From Brachionus koreanus (lineage: Eukaryota > Rotifera > Eurotatoria > Ploima > Brachionidae): a stretch of 64,000 bases of DNA. Below, piece by piece: positions 22,163-34,047 of the stretch. The notes beneath the pieces are model-generated. The model saw only the letters and a program-made list of their open reading frames with translations. It did no database searches and was not told where the DNA came from. The stretch spans positions 2,049,701 through 2,113,700 of the forward strand of contig PJRA01000160.1 of the NCBI GenBank assembly GCA_016987375.1, given 5' to 3'. Numbering within the stretch: the first letter of the stretch is position 1; every line of letters starts with the position of its first letter. The translations under genes and the position numbers were made by a program.

Positions 22163-22535
22163 TTTAAAATATTTTTACCTCTAATTTTTGTATTTCATGT
22201 AAATCTCACCAAATTTCTTTGTTAATTTAGTGTTGAATTATTTTTTAAATAATGATTTATTTAAAATTCAGTTTAAATATTTATTTAATTTTAATCAATT
22301 TTAAACCAAAACAACTAATAGTGTTTTAATTAGTGTTATTTTTCATTGTATGCCTATAGTCACTCTTTTAAAAAATAAAATGTAACTAAAACAGGGCATT
22401 TTAAATATCATTTTCATTTAAATGAGATTTTATACACTTAATATTGTCATGTTTAAAATAATTTTGGCAATTTTGAAATGAATTTGAAACTAATTTATAA
22501 TTTATTAAATTATTTCTAAAATATTTAAGAAAAAA
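22163..22535. other. Divergent spacer between lectin and MINDY genes
   Basis: Head-to-head gene pair; the 370 bases should hold both promoters. Only A/T-rich DNA is visible. Confidence 0.4.
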
Positions 22536-23890
22536 ATGTCGAAGAAAATAAATGAAATTCAAAGTAAGAAATTTACACATTATTTTCTAAAATTCAATTT
22601 CAATAATTAATATTTAATCAGATTGCATTTCATCAAATGATAGTATTGCTTCTCTGCTTGAAGAAATTGTTAATAAAGTTGTTGACTCACTCGAAAAAAC
22701 AAAAAAATTAGATGAAAACAAAAACAAAGATATTGCGTCTAAACTCGAAACCTTAGAACTTAAAGATGACATTAATAAAACTGAGTCTGATCATGTTAAT
22801 CGAACAGATCAAAATAATTTATTTGCTGTAAAATGGATAAACTTCCAAAACCATAAAGTTCCAATTATCCTTCAAAATATTAACGGTCCATGTCCTTTAA
22901 TAAGCATATGTAATGTTTTGCTTCTAAGAAGCCAAATGCAATTAGGCCAAAATGTCGAGGTTATTTCAAATGAAATTCTAATTCAAAAGCTTGCTGATCT
23001 TTTATTTAACGAGTTTGTTCCACGGTTGCAAAAAAGTGCTGCCAAATCTTGTATAAATTTTGAACAAATTATTAGTGACTCTTTATTAATATTTGAAAAA
23101 TTGCAATATGGCTTAGATGTAAATGTAAAATTTAGTGGAGTCAATGATTTTGAATACACAAGAGAAATGGATATATTTGACATATTTGGAATCAATCTTT
23201 ATCATGGATGGCTGATAGATCCAGAACAACAAGAGTTTCAAAAATACCTGGCCGATAAAAGCTATAACCAGCTTGTTGAAATAACTGTCAGTTCAGCTGA
23301 GAATTTCAATAGCCAAAAAGCTACTCTTAAACTTTTGGCTGAAGATTTTTTGAAGTCAACGGCATCTCAGCTAACTTATTATGGTCTAAGTTCATTGCAC
23401 TCAATATTAAACCCAAATGAGTTGAGCATTCTTTTTAGAAATAACCATTTTTCCACTATTTTTAAGCATCCAACAAACAATCGTTTGTACACTTTGGTCA
23501 CTGATAGTGGCTATTTGAATCACGATAAAATTGTTTGGGAAACATTGGACAACATAGAGGGCGCAGGCCACTACTGTGATTCAAATTTTCAATTTAATGA
23601 ACAAGTCTCATATGAAGCAAACACTTCGAATCAAAATATCCATGAAAATGAGTATGATTTAGTTTGTTCTTCTTAAAGACTAATTAAAATTTTGATTCTG
23701 AAAGCTATTTGCTGGCGTTATCCCTTCAGCAACAAGAAGAGGCGGCCAATCAACAAGAAAATAGGTACATTTATATTTTATTATATTTATTTAATAAATT
23801 TTAAAAAATTTCAACTTCAAAAGATCGATTCCTAGACAATCTCCTAGAAGGAGCCCTCAAAGAGAGAGTCCTAAGAAAAAAGACAAATCG
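22536..23890 (+). CDS. MINDY-1/2 (FAM63) family K48-linkage deubiquitinase
   Basis: Exons 22536-22563, 22622-23651, 23705-23764 and 23824-23890; a final short exon is not resolved. The protein (about 395 residues so far) carries the whole MINDY catalytic domain. Visible: FAVKWINFQNHKVPIILQN, then NGPCPLI with the catalytic Cys, then GLDVNVKFSGVNDFEYT, FDIFGINLYHGWLIDP, SYNQLVE, and LSILFRNNHFSTI with the catalytic His. WETLDNIEGAGHYCDSNFQF closes the domain. After it comes a short DYLLALSLQQQEEA segment, the ubiquitin-interacting-type helix of the family, and a basic Ser/Pro tail (RQSPRRSPQRESPKKKDK). Family enzymes trim long K48-linked ubiquitin chains in the cytosol. The donor at 23652 is chosen because it joins DYLLALSL in frame; reading through instead stops after four codons. 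Confidence 0.9.
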
Positions 23891-26189
23891 GTAAGAATAC
23901 ATATTTTCAAATTTTGCTAATTTAAAGAATATTGATTTTGTTAAAATTTGAAAATTTCGTTTTTAAAATTAACAAGTTTAGATTTCTTGTTATATAAGAA
24001 TTTTATAAAAAAAAAACAAAAACAAAAAGCCTTATATAAAATAATAATAAAAAAATGTATAACAAAATTATAATTTCAAAACACGAAATAAAAAACGGTT
24101 GCATTTTTACTTTTTAATATTTAAGTGTTTGATGATGTGAACATGCTTAGAAGAAATGCTATTTTTGATAATTCCATGGTTAATTTAATAACGAAATTTT
24201 TTTTTAAAACATTCTTTTTTATTTTTTTGAAATAAAATTTTTTAAAATTATAAAAATTTTTTGGAAATAAATATTCAATTAAGAAATAAATTAAAATTAT
24301 TTTGATGAAGATTAGCTTTGTTTCTATGAAAAGAATTTGATTTTGTGAGCAAAAGAAATATTTGAAAGATTTTGAATATCGAAAAATGCTTCATATTTTA
24401 TAAAGATACCAGTATTTCTGTTATTTAATTGCCTTCTTATATTAAAACTAAAACATTGCTTTTTTTCTTATTTAACTCATGCATTGAAGCTATGAACTAA
24501 ATTTGGATTTTCAGATTAGTAATTAAAAAAAAAACAATTAATAACTTAAAATTCATAATGTATAAATTGAACAACTTAAATTTATTATTTTATCTAATTT
24601 CTACTTTTTAATTTTGAAAATAAAAAACAAACAAACAAGTAGTTTTATGTCTCAAGTTATGCTAACAAGTTTTCAAATAAACATTAATCTAGATAAATGA
24701 GTATTTAAAGGAGCGGATTTTCACTGTTGAAGTATAAATTTTTTTTAAAACAGAATTTAAAAGTTAAATTTTTGTTAGACTATTCAGAGCTTTAGAAAAA
24801 TTATTGTTTATTTTAGAAATTTAAGGACTAAATTTTTTTAAATATTTAAAAAGCATTAAAATTTTAATTAGAACTTTTAATTTTTTTATTTTTTTCTATC
24901 AAAGCATTAATTGAAAATACTAGTTAATATTGAAAACAAAAGAAAAAACTTTTTTTTTACCTTCTACCTTTAAATCATCCAAAAGTCAATCTTTTTTTTT
25001 TAAACTAAAACACCTTTAATTTGTCTAAATGATTTTAAAAATTTAATTCAAAACAAATGAAATATGACTATACATTGGTATTTTCTTATTTATTTTTAAT
25101 TTTCGAGGTATTTTGTATTTAATTGTTGCAAGATTAAATTCTATATACAGTAAATTAAATATTTACCTCAATAAAAACTTAATTATTCTTTAGTTAAATT
25201 CTTTAATATATGAAATATTACTTAATTCATAAAGTCTTTTCATTAAAAAGATAACCTTAGGCAGCATATGTCTAACATTTTTATTAAATATTTGTATGAA
25301 ATAAAGTTTTTTTTTTTAAGTTAAAATTTACTTTAAATACTCTCTTAGAAGCCGGATAACTTTTTACAGTTTTTAAAAAAATTAGGTAAATATTTCAAAA
25401 TATTTCGAATATAATCATGAATCAATTATGTCTCAAACTAGCAAATTATTTTAATATTTTTTTAATTATTCAAATTTTTTTTCAAATTTAAAACGGTTTT
25501 TAAACAGTTAATAGAGTATTAGTCAAATCATTAGGTTGAAACATAGAGAAAAAATACTTTATATTTTTATTTTGAGCTAGTGAATGCAATTAGAAATTTT
25601 GAAAAACTTTTTATTTTAAAAACGCAAGAATAAGCATTTTTAAATGAAAAAGGAAAAATTTTGACAGATCTTATTAAATCTTATTATGTAAGAAAAGTAA
25701 CTTAAATGATGAAATTTATATTTAACAAGCAATTTTTCTATTTTTGTGGATTAAAATTTTCAAAATCAATTTTTTGTTTTCGAAATTCACTTAGGTAAAT
25801 AAAATTTTTTAAATTTACATTAAAATTTAAATAGAATTTCATGTTAGTCTTTAACATTAAATTTTTGCATGAGTATGTATATACCAGCAGTTGGCATAAT
25901 AATAGTTCCTATAATATGAATCCTAACAATGCTCGATATAAATATTTCGTTTTTAATTAAATTCTTAATTCAAAAAAAATAAAAAATAAATTTTAAAAAA
26001 TCTTTAATGTTTTTGTAATTTGTGTCTTTCGTTTCTGATCATTCCCATCTCACGAAATCTTATTTTTCCTTGTTAATACTATCGAAATTTGACACGCATT
26101 CTTCCGATACTTTATTACCCAAAAAAAGTGTATAAATAAACATTAAATTTTAAAATGTTTATAAAAACATGATTTCATTTTTACTAGAA
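23891..26189. other. 2.3-kb AT-rich gene-free stretch
   Basis: It may contain the last few codons of the MINDY gene near its left end (candidate acceptors at about 23931 or 23980). Otherwise no ORF, RNA or repeat recognised. Confidence 0.35.
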
Positions 26190-27881
26190 ATGTCAAAAAG
26201 GATATTTTTGCTGCCAACTAATCTGACAATTTTTTTCATCTTGATTAAACTTCTTAGACCATCAGATGCTTTTTCAGGTAAATAAAATTCATTCAAATAT
26301 AAAAAAACAAACTTTACGCATTTAAAATCAGAATGCAAGCTGAGTTCATCAATTGTATTTAACAAAATTCCGAATGTTTCAAATTGCCTATCTTTGATAG
26401 CATACTATCAATCTCAAGGTGAAAATCCTCAAAAATGGTGTCAAAACCAATTAAATTATCAAAGATGCTGTCTAACCTGTCAAAGTAAAACTCTTATGCA
26501 TATTATAATTTTCTCTAAACTTGCTTAGATTATCTGAGATTGCCATTTTGTGCTGACTTTGCCAGCGAAAACGACTGCAAAACAAGGGCTTTTTTGGGCT
26601 TATGTGATAGCTTACTTTCAACTAACATTCCTGTTCGAAGCTACTGTCAAAAATCTTGTGGAAATTGTGAAGAAGCTAGGTTATCATGCAATAATCTATA
26701 CACTGGATGCTCAAGTGGATTTTGTCAGCACACAACCTATTTCTCTATTCAAAGTGTAAGATGTACTTGCTCCGCAGATCGTGGAGGCCCTTATTGTAAT
26801 CTAGGTAAATAATTGCGTTTTTAAAAAATTAGATTATTAAAAATTTTCTTAGTAAATCCTTGTTTCTCTAAAAATCCATGTCAAAATGGAGGCGTTTGCT
26901 CTCCAATCTATGATAACACACAAGCTAGTTACACATGTAAGTGTCCGTCAGGTTGTCGAGGAAAAGATTGTGAAATATGTGATACAGCTTGCTCAACTTT
27001 GTCATGTTTAAATGGGGGTTATTGTGCAATTCAATCAAATGGTCAACCATACTGTGTTTGTCAACCAAATTATAATGGCACTTTTTGTGAAAAATGTGAT
27101 TTTTTAAATAAAAAAATAAAATAAGAAAAAACATGTTAAAGATTTAAAAAAAAAGTGATCAATTTATGCGATTCACATCCATGTAAGAACGGAGCTGAAT
27201 GTGTTCCTATTTACTCAAATCATCCATCGTACACCTGCAAATGTTTACCAGGTTGCTCAGGATTCAATTGTGAGCATTGTAACTCTGGATGCAACAATTA
27301 CCCTTGTTTAAACGGCGGCTATTGTACTCTCAATCCAAACGGTCTACCTTATTGCATTTGTCAAACAAGTTTTATTGGAACTTACTGTGAAACAAGTATA
27401 ATGAAGTTAATTTTGTTTGAGCTAAATTTAAAAATATCTCTTAGAAATAGAAAATTCATGCTCTTCTAGACCATGCTTGAATGGAGGCTCATGTCAAAGT
27501 TGGTATAATAACGACTATAAATGCATCTGTCCACGTAAATAATTTTTAAACTTTAAATAATTTAATTAATTAACAAATTTATTTAAAGCGAACTATACTG
27601 GTCAAACCTGTGCCCATGTTATACCATCGGATGTTTGTATTAGAGGAGATATGGACTCAAATTTATGCCATGAATGGAAAATTCATGGATTTTGTGATTA
27701 CCAATACCTGTTTCGAAATGTTCCAGTTCCTTTATATTGTCCAATCTCATGTGGTATTTGTACATATCCGCCATGTTTGGACGTAGACGCTAATTGTCAT
27801 CTCTGGGCAAACTATGGTTTATGTAATTATTTGAATACAAACTACCCTGGTCTTTGCAAACGATCATGTAATGCTTGCTAG
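26190..27881 (+). CDS. Secreted multi-domain EGF / ShKT (SXC) protein
   Basis: Seven exons (26190-26277, 26332-26484, 26529-26804, 26853-27095, 27156-27395, 27445-27534, 27589-27881) sum to 460 codons. The signal peptide (LTIFFILIKLLRPSDAFS) is followed by two six-Cys ShKT-type domains (the second ends SYCQKSCGNC). Then come about six EGF-like domains (for example NPCQNGGVC...CKCPSGC; CLNGGYCAIQSNGQPYCVC; PCLNGGSC). Two C-terminal ShKT domains finish it (HEWKIHGFCDYQYL...YCPISCGIC and CHLWANYGLCNYLN...CKRSCNAC). Exon borders fall between domains, with split codons in phase 1. ShKT is a structural module common in secreted invertebrate proteins and is not evidence of toxicity. A paired internal duplication is visible (exons 4 and 5 are alike). 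Polyadenylation-type AATAAA at about 27976. Probably extracellular matrix or mucus-type. Confidence 0.82.
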
Positions 27882-28011
27882 AAAATAAGAAAAAACAATT
27901 TTCAAAATATAAATTTATTGTAACAATTTAGCTAAGATAAATCGTTTTAATTATAATTTTAGTCTAAAAATTTTGAATAAAAACATTAAAGAAAAAAAAA
28001 ATTTTTGAAAA

Positions 28012-28514
28012 TCAATCGTAATTATAAAAGAATATTGCAGAACATTTTCTACATTGTTTTATTGAGTCTAAATATTCGTTAAAGTCCAAAGGTAAAAAAT
28101 AATCACTAAGAGCAATTTTATTCTGTTTATAATTTGTAGCAATCAGATTGTTTGAATAAATTGGTCTGGATTTGTGTTCAATTGATCTTTCAGTTTGTCT
28201 AGGAAAATATCTAATTTTTCTGTCAAGATAGTTTTTTTCTCTTTTCAAATAAGGTCCCATCGAATTATAAGAAATTAATGGTTGATTGAATACAAACTGG
28301 CGAGGAGAACGCTCTTAAAACTAAAATTAATTCTATACTTAAAAAAATACTAAAATATTTACCATCAAATTTTAATTCATAATGAGAATATTTTCTTGGT
28401 ACTTTAATTGAAATAAATATTGATAAATTTTTCTCTGTAAATTTAAAAATAAATTAATTCAAATTAACTTGGTTTAAATGTGGGCAGTTTTCTTGAATTG
28501 TAATATAGATCCAT
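28012..28514 (-). CDS. Small basic protein with C-terminal CxxC, unknown function
   Basis: Three exons (28514-28469, 28434-28363, 28313-28012) give exactly 139 codons plus stop. It begins MDLYYNSRKLPTFKPK and is rich in Arg, Lys, Tyr and Pro. The last third, FLPLDFNEYLDSIKQCRKCS then AIFFYN, resembles the tail segment 'LP.EL.EYL.....C..C' of some leucine-rich-repeat proteins, but no LRRs are present. A single CxxC could be half of a zinc site. There is no signal peptide or membrane helix. It is convergent with the EGF/ShKT gene, about 130 bases between stops. The neat phase fit of three exons supports a real gene; the role is unknown. Confidence 0.5.
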
Positions 28515-30282
28515 CGATTTCATTTACATTCAAATTTATCTTCAAGTTATTTTCTTTTATTCAATTGAAATTAAAAATCAAGCTATTATATTAAATTTTT
28601 TTTTAAATTAACATCATCAGATACTGAAAGTAATTAAGCATCACTTTTTACTGCACTAATTATAGTAAATTTATTTTTGTTGCTAAAACGAGATTTTTTT
28701 GCATCTTTTTTTATTTTCTTTCACAAATATTTTCTATAAACTAAAAAATAACTTTTGATTTTTACAAAAAATTTTTTTAATTGCCTTTTAAAATTGTTCC
28801 AATAAAAAAATGTATTTAAATGATTTTAAAATAATGGTCAAAATTTTTTTATAAAATAAATTTGGAAAGTTTTAAGATTTGTTTATGCCTTCATACTTCT
28901 AAGGTATTTTAAATGTAAAATATACTGATTTCATAATTTAGCTTTTCTATTTTAATTAACATTTTTTTCCAAAACTTTTGGCACTGTTTAATACAATGAA
29001 AGAAAAAATCAAAATTTAAAGATATGCCTGAAAAAATATTATTCAAAGCTTTGATTATTTTTTTTTTAATTTTTTGATAGTCAAATTGTTTTAAAATAAT
29101 AAGAGTAAATAATTTTTTGTTATTGTATGAATTTTCATTGATTGAATAGACAAAAATAATTTTTAGGAAATTTAAATTCGATTTATTTATTTTTAATTAA
29201 GAATTTTAATTATTTTTTTAAGTGCAGGTTTTACTATTGCTCATACACTCTAAAGATAGCCTTATTTTTTTAATCAAAAAAAAAATAACAAGAAATATAA
29301 ACAACAATCAAATAGAATTTTTTGAAACACGCTTTAGTCTATACTTTATTTACTAATCAATTAAATATAATAATTTTTAATCAATAAAAATATAATAAAT
29401 AAAATAAGAAAAATAAAATAAAATTTTAAGTTATTCTATTTACCTGAAAAGTTACATAAAAGTTTTCTTTTTTTTATTACTTCAATTACTAAATTAAAAT
29501 CTTAACAAAATTAAATATTTTTAATAATAATGTTTTAAATCGTTAAACATAATAGTTTCAATAAATTTATTGCATTTAAAATATAAGTTAAAGTCAAAAG
29601 TTAATTAAAAGTAAATAAAAAAATGTTGTCAATTTTTTTTATATTTTTTTAATTGTAATTTTTCCTTTATTGTTTTAAAATTTTGGGAAAAAAATGTTAA
29701 TTTAGAATCGTTGTTAATAGTGATTTTAATTCTACGAAAACACAATTTCATTTGATGATGATATGTTTTATGCAATGAAGAGACTTTTTAAAAAGTTCTT
29801 TTTCCTTACTTGATAAAATGCAATAGTTCATACAAAATTTTTATTTGGAAAATTTTTTCAATTATTTTAAATGAATTAGTAAAAATAGCAACTCATTTAT
29901 TGTAAGACAATTTAAAAAAGCTTTCTTTTTAAAAAAATTCAAAAGTTATAATTAATACTATCAAGAATTTAAAAATTATTTTAAAAAAGACTTATCGCAA
30001 AACATACAATTACAATTAATCATCACCTCATAGATTAAAAATACTGATTTCTTTGAACATCTCTTTAAAATAATTTCAAATTGAAATTTTTCAAAACAAG
30101 ATCTCATCTTTCTAATTCTTATTTTTTGGGGAAAATTTATTTATTTTCAAAGTATTTTACTCATTATTTATGATACAGTTAAAATTAGCTTTCCGCGATT
30201 TGCTTACTATTTTTCCAAATTGATTAAATGATCTTCAAATGCAACACTAAAACCAAAGTAATAGAAATAAAAAAATGAAAAG
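28515..30282. other. AT-rich gene-free stretch
   Basis: About 1.8 kb of A/T-rich DNA; no coding sequence, RNA gene or repeat recognised. Confidence 0.35.
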
Positions 30283-30375
30283 TCTACTATAGCGGGACTA
30301 CGTTATTTTTCCTGCTTTGTCAATTTAGTTAAACTAAACTTGGCCGTATAATATTAACTATTATTATTATTATTA
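30283..30375 (+). mobile_element. LINE 3'-end fragment with (ATT)n tail
   Basis: TTTTTCCTGCTTTGTCAATT then TAGTTAAACTAAACTTGGCC and GTATAATATTAACTATTATT (then more ATT units) matches the 3' end of the LINE at 50690-52441, which reads CTTCCTGCTTTATCAGTTTA, ACTAAACTTGACCG and ATATTAACTATTATTATTATT. It is a dead-on-arrival 3' fragment of the same family. Confidence 0.7.
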
Positions 30376-30849
30376 AAGTGTCATATATTCAAAATTAAAT
30401 ATTCTTTAAGCATGCAAAAAGTATTTATTCATTAATTTCAAGAAATTTAAAAAAATATTAATAATTTAACTGTTAAATTAAAAATTTAGTATTTGAATTT
30501 TTCAACTTGTATTCATGTTAAAAAAAAAGAATAATTTTTATATTTTAAAATTTAAAATATTTATAATTATTTTTGGCTTTTTTTATCAATTGAGAAAATT
30601 CTCTAAAAAAATTAATTCAATTTTTTCGAATTATTTTAAAAAGTCCTTAGAAAATTAAAATTAGAAGATTAAGATTAAAATATATTTCAAAATTAAAAAA
30701 TCTTAGATTAAAAAATTTATTTAATCTACTTAGGGAAGAGATATTCCCAAAAGAAATTTTAATTCCTAAATCTAATAAATATTTTCATCAAAAAAATTTA
30801 AAATGCCAAATAAAAATATTTATCTTATAAAGCTGGAATATTAAGCCAT
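30376..30849. other. AT-rich spacer
   Basis: Nothing recognised apart from the 3' flank of the Gln/Ala-repeat gene. Confidence 0.35.
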
Positions 30850-31650
30850 TTATTGCTGTTGGGCAGCCAATTGACTTTGAGTTGGACCTTGTTGCTGAGC
30901 AGCATATTGAGCTTGTTGTTGAGCAGCCAATTGACTTTGAGTTGGACCTTGTTGCTGAGCAGCATATTGAGCTTGTTGTTGAGCAGCCAATTGACTTTGA
31001 GTTGGACCTTGTTGCTGAGCAGCATATTGAGCTTGCTGTTGAGCAGCTAATTGGGCTTGTTGTTGAGCAGCCAATTGAGCTTGTTGTTGCGCAGCTAATT
31101 GGGCTTGTTGCTGAGCAGCCAATTGAGCTTGTTGTTGGGCAACCAATTGACTTTGAGTTGGGCCTTGTTGCTGAGCAGCCAATTGACTTTGTGTGGGCTC
31201 TTGGCCAACATGAACATCTGATAATCTTCGGTATTCTGATTGTAAAGGTCTAACTCTGTCTGAAAGTCTAGCTTCTTCTCTAATAGTTGATCTTCTTATT
31301 TGAATGGTTGGTCTAGCAACTTCTCTTACAGTTGGTCTTACACATCTGATTTCAACTGGTCTGCATCTTACAGCTCTGATCACTTCAACTGGTCTACATT
31401 CAACAACTTTTACAGGTTTTTCACAAATTACAGTTCTTCTTGGTTTTCTTTCTGCTCTGACTACAACTTCAATTGTGGTTCTTGGTCTTGGACAAGCTGG
31501 TCTGCAGCAAACTGGTTCGCAAACTGGAGCACAAGTGTAAGCTGGTCTTTCATAGCAGCCTTAAAAAACACAAAATTTATTATTATACTTCTTTACTTAA
31601 AAATGAGCTAAGTTACTTGATGTTGAATATCTGGAATAGGTGTAAGACAT
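30850..31650 (-). CDS. Gln/Ala-rich tandem-repeat protein with Cys/Arg/Pro/Val head
   Basis: Two exons (31650-31617 and 31559-30850), 247 residues. It starts MSYTYSRYSTSS, with no signal peptide. Then come a Cys/Pro block (CYERPAYTCAPVCEPVCCRP), an Arg/Val segment with repeated 'RPVEV/RPTV' phrases (CRPVEVIRAVRCRPVEIRC), and a linker (LQSEYRRLSDVHVGQEPTQS). The tail is built from AQLAAQQQ octapeptides (24 bases) followed by three copies of a 20-residue unit (GPTQSQLAAQQQAQYAAQQQ). The DNA is much richer in G+C than its surroundings. The Val/Arg/Pro segment has the look of lineage-specific cytoskeletal or cuticle-type structural proteins, similar in style to the genes at 42.7-44.9 kb, but I see no sequence homology that would prove it. 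Function unknown. Confidence 0.72.
30865..31187. repeat. In-frame minisatellite: 60-base and 24-base units
   Basis: Between about 30865 and 31035 the sequence repeats with an exact 60-base period: three consecutive copies identical or nearly so (TTGACTTTGAGTTGGACCTT then GTTGCTGAGCAGCATATTGA and GCTTGTTGTTGAGCAGCCAA). From about 31036 to 31160 a 24-base unit (CAGCCAATTGAGCTTGTTGTTGCG-like) repeats about five times with substitutions. The near-identity of the 60-base copies points to recent expansion, so copy number is probably polymorphic. Confidence 0.88.
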
Positions 31651-32169
31651 CTTGAAAAATGGATTGTATTCAAAATTTAACTAATGATTTTTGTGAAAAT
31701 GTTTAGTAATTTATATTCAGGTTTGTTTTGAATGCATGATTGATCTATTGATTTATTATATTTTATTAAATAAGAAAAATATGCATTAGAAATGTTAATA
31801 AATAAGAAAATTCTATTGCTCAAATATTCAATCAAATTATCAAATATCAAAAATTTGATTAAAATTTTTTTCTAATTTAAATTTTATCTTAAATCGATTT
31901 TGTTAAACAATTTGAATATCATCTTATTATTCAAATTAGCAAATTTATTTCTAAATGAATTGATGTATGTTTGTTTTTGTTTAATTGTATTCAAGTAAAT
32001 CTGAATTTTTTTTTTGATTATTTGTAAATTTTTATTTTTTATAGAGCTTTTTGATTTTTTCCCATATTACACCGCTCTGAAGGGTGTTCTGAATTTTGCA
32101 AATTAATAGAATCATTTAGTCAAATATTCCTATAGTCAGATAAAGTCAGTAGCTTTGTGTAATAATGAT

Positions 32170-32575
32170 GTTTTTCTTAATTTGGTTATATCGATGTAGA
32201 AAAGGATCTTGCAGCTACGCTTTCTCGTAACCTGAAATTCTTGATTCATCTAGACCAACAGCAACCGAGGTACTCGGTCAGTTAAGAAAAATATTCAAAT
32301 ACTGGACGACTGAGACTTTCAAGATTCCATATATGCACTTATGTAAGACCACATCTGGAATACGCACCAGTTGTTTGGACAATTTCTAGCAAGAAAGATA
32401 TAAGCGCTCTTGAGAAGGTCCAAAGAAAAGCTACAAAACTAGTTCCAAGAATCAGAAATTGGAGCTACGAAGACCGACTTAGTGTGTTGTGTCTACTAAC
32501 GCTTCAAGAATGTCGTATAACAGGCGACATGATTCAATTCTACAAATTTAGAAAAGGGATCAACAAGGTAAGTTG
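32170..32575 (+). mobile_element. LINE reverse transcriptase C-terminal fragment
   Basis: One frame reads LRKIFKYWTTETFKIPYMHL, then VRPHLEYAPVVWTISSKKDI, SALEKVQRKATKLVPRIRNW and YEDRLSVLCLLTLQECRITG followed by DMIQFYKF. This is the conserved post-RT region of CR1/jockey-like non-LTR elements ('RPHLEY...VW.P....DI..LE.VQRRATK'). A frameshift lies just before VRPHLEY. No tail repeat follows, so it is an internal fragment. Confidence 0.75.
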
Positions 32576-33959
32576 GACAATAAAAAACTAAGAAAAACAA
32601 ATAAACAAACAAATAAAGAAATATAGTAAAAATACAAAATTTTAATAACTTTTTTCAATTTTAAATTTTTGATTTTTTTATTTTTTTTTAAATTCATCAT
32701 GTCACAAAATTTTTTTTAATCATTTGAATTGAATCTAGAAAAAAATAGCTTTATAAAAATTAACTATTTTTGATAAATTTTATTTTAATTTCCTTTTTTT
32801 GTGATTTGGCTTATTTTATAAAATAAATTAAAATAACTCAAATTTAATTGTTTATTATAAATTAAATTATATTTTAAATAAAATTAGTCTAATAGTTTAC
32901 AAGTAGAATTATCATATTAAAATAATCGAAGTCTTTTGGCTTAATTTAATTTTAATTCAGATGAATTTTTAATTAATTTAGACGATATTCTTTTTAATTA
33001 GAGTTAAGCTTATTAAATTAGATTAATTTTTTTAATTGCTTTCAAATATCTCTCTATTTATTAAGTTTTTTTATTTTTATAAGCATAACAATTTTTTTTT
33101 TAGTTAAATATTCTATTTATTGCAGCTTACTTAAAGTAAAAAAATATTGTTAAATTTTTTATTTTATATTAAAATGAATCATTGAACTTAAAATGTTTTA
33201 TAAATAAATTGAATAATTGATAAATTGTTATTCGGCTATTATTGAAGATTCTTTATTTTATATACAATAGATTCTTTTTTAAATTACTCCCTTGCAATTT
33301 CTTCTTTTTTTCAGTTAATTAAGAAAATAGCATTTAAATTTTCAAATGATTAACATTTCTAAAATGAAATATTTTTCTAATTGATAAAATCACTTCTTAA
33401 CTGGCAGAAAATCATACATGGTTTACAAATTTAATTAAAATTTAGCGTAGCTTTTTTTTTTAAATAAAATTAAATCCTCTGGTGGAAACATTTTAAATTA
33501 ACTCTAAAAACTTAAATATAATTTAATCAATTTATATTAAGTTAAGTTAAATTATAAAGATTTTATTTGCTATAGCTGAAAATTTTATTCATTTCTTTTT
33601 TTAAATTTTCAGCTTTTCAACCAGTTTAAAATTTCGAACTTTGATCATGTTTTGAAACAAAAATAATGCATGCGTTAAGAGAGAAGAGGGTTGCAATTTT
33701 GTAATAAAATGAATGTTAAAGCGCATCTAATTATCATAAAGACTAGGATTTAAAAATAACTACCTGAAACTTCTATTAGGTTTACGAAAATTACAGTTGT
33801 TTCTAGGCTTATATTTTTCTATTTACATTGACTATTTATAAAATGTTACAAAATTTTCTTGATAAAATGAAATTAAAAATATATTTATAAATTTCTTCTC
33901 ATGATCTAAAAATAGCCTTAAAATGTTTTTTTAATCTTGTTATTTTGAACCTAACTAAA
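32576..33959. other. AT-rich spacer upstream of tRNA-Ile
   Basis: About 1.4 kb with no recognised gene or repeat. Confidence 0.35.
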
Positions 33960-34047
33960 GCCCCAGTAGCTCAGCTGGTTAGAGCGTCGTACTTATAAAT
34001 ACAGTTAAGCGATGCGAAGGTCGAGAGTTCAATCCTCTCCTGGGGCA
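33960..34047 (+). tRNA. tRNA-Ile (UAU) with a short intron
   Basis: Acceptor GCCCCAG pairs with CTGGGGC plus discriminator A. D arm with A box TAGCTCAGCTGG; anticodon stem TCGTA / TGCGA around loop CTTATAA, giving anticodon UAU; T arm GAGAG-TTCAATC-CTCTC. About 14 bases between A37 and the 3' stem (ATACAGTTAAGCGA) form an intron, as is typical of tRNA-Ile-UAU genes in animals. A T-run (AAATTTTTATTTTTC) follows as terminator. Confidence 0.93.

Noticed and set aside
30865..31035. CRISPR-like array from regularly spaced repeats
   Set aside because: The repeats are contiguous and coding (20-residue protein unit) with no unique spacers, in a eukaryotic genome.
31300..31611. Plus-strand ORF rich in Trp/Ser within the Gln/Ala gene
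   Set aside because: It is the reverse reading of the Cys/Arg/Pro head; the minus-strand frame has splice sites and a coherent repeat protein.
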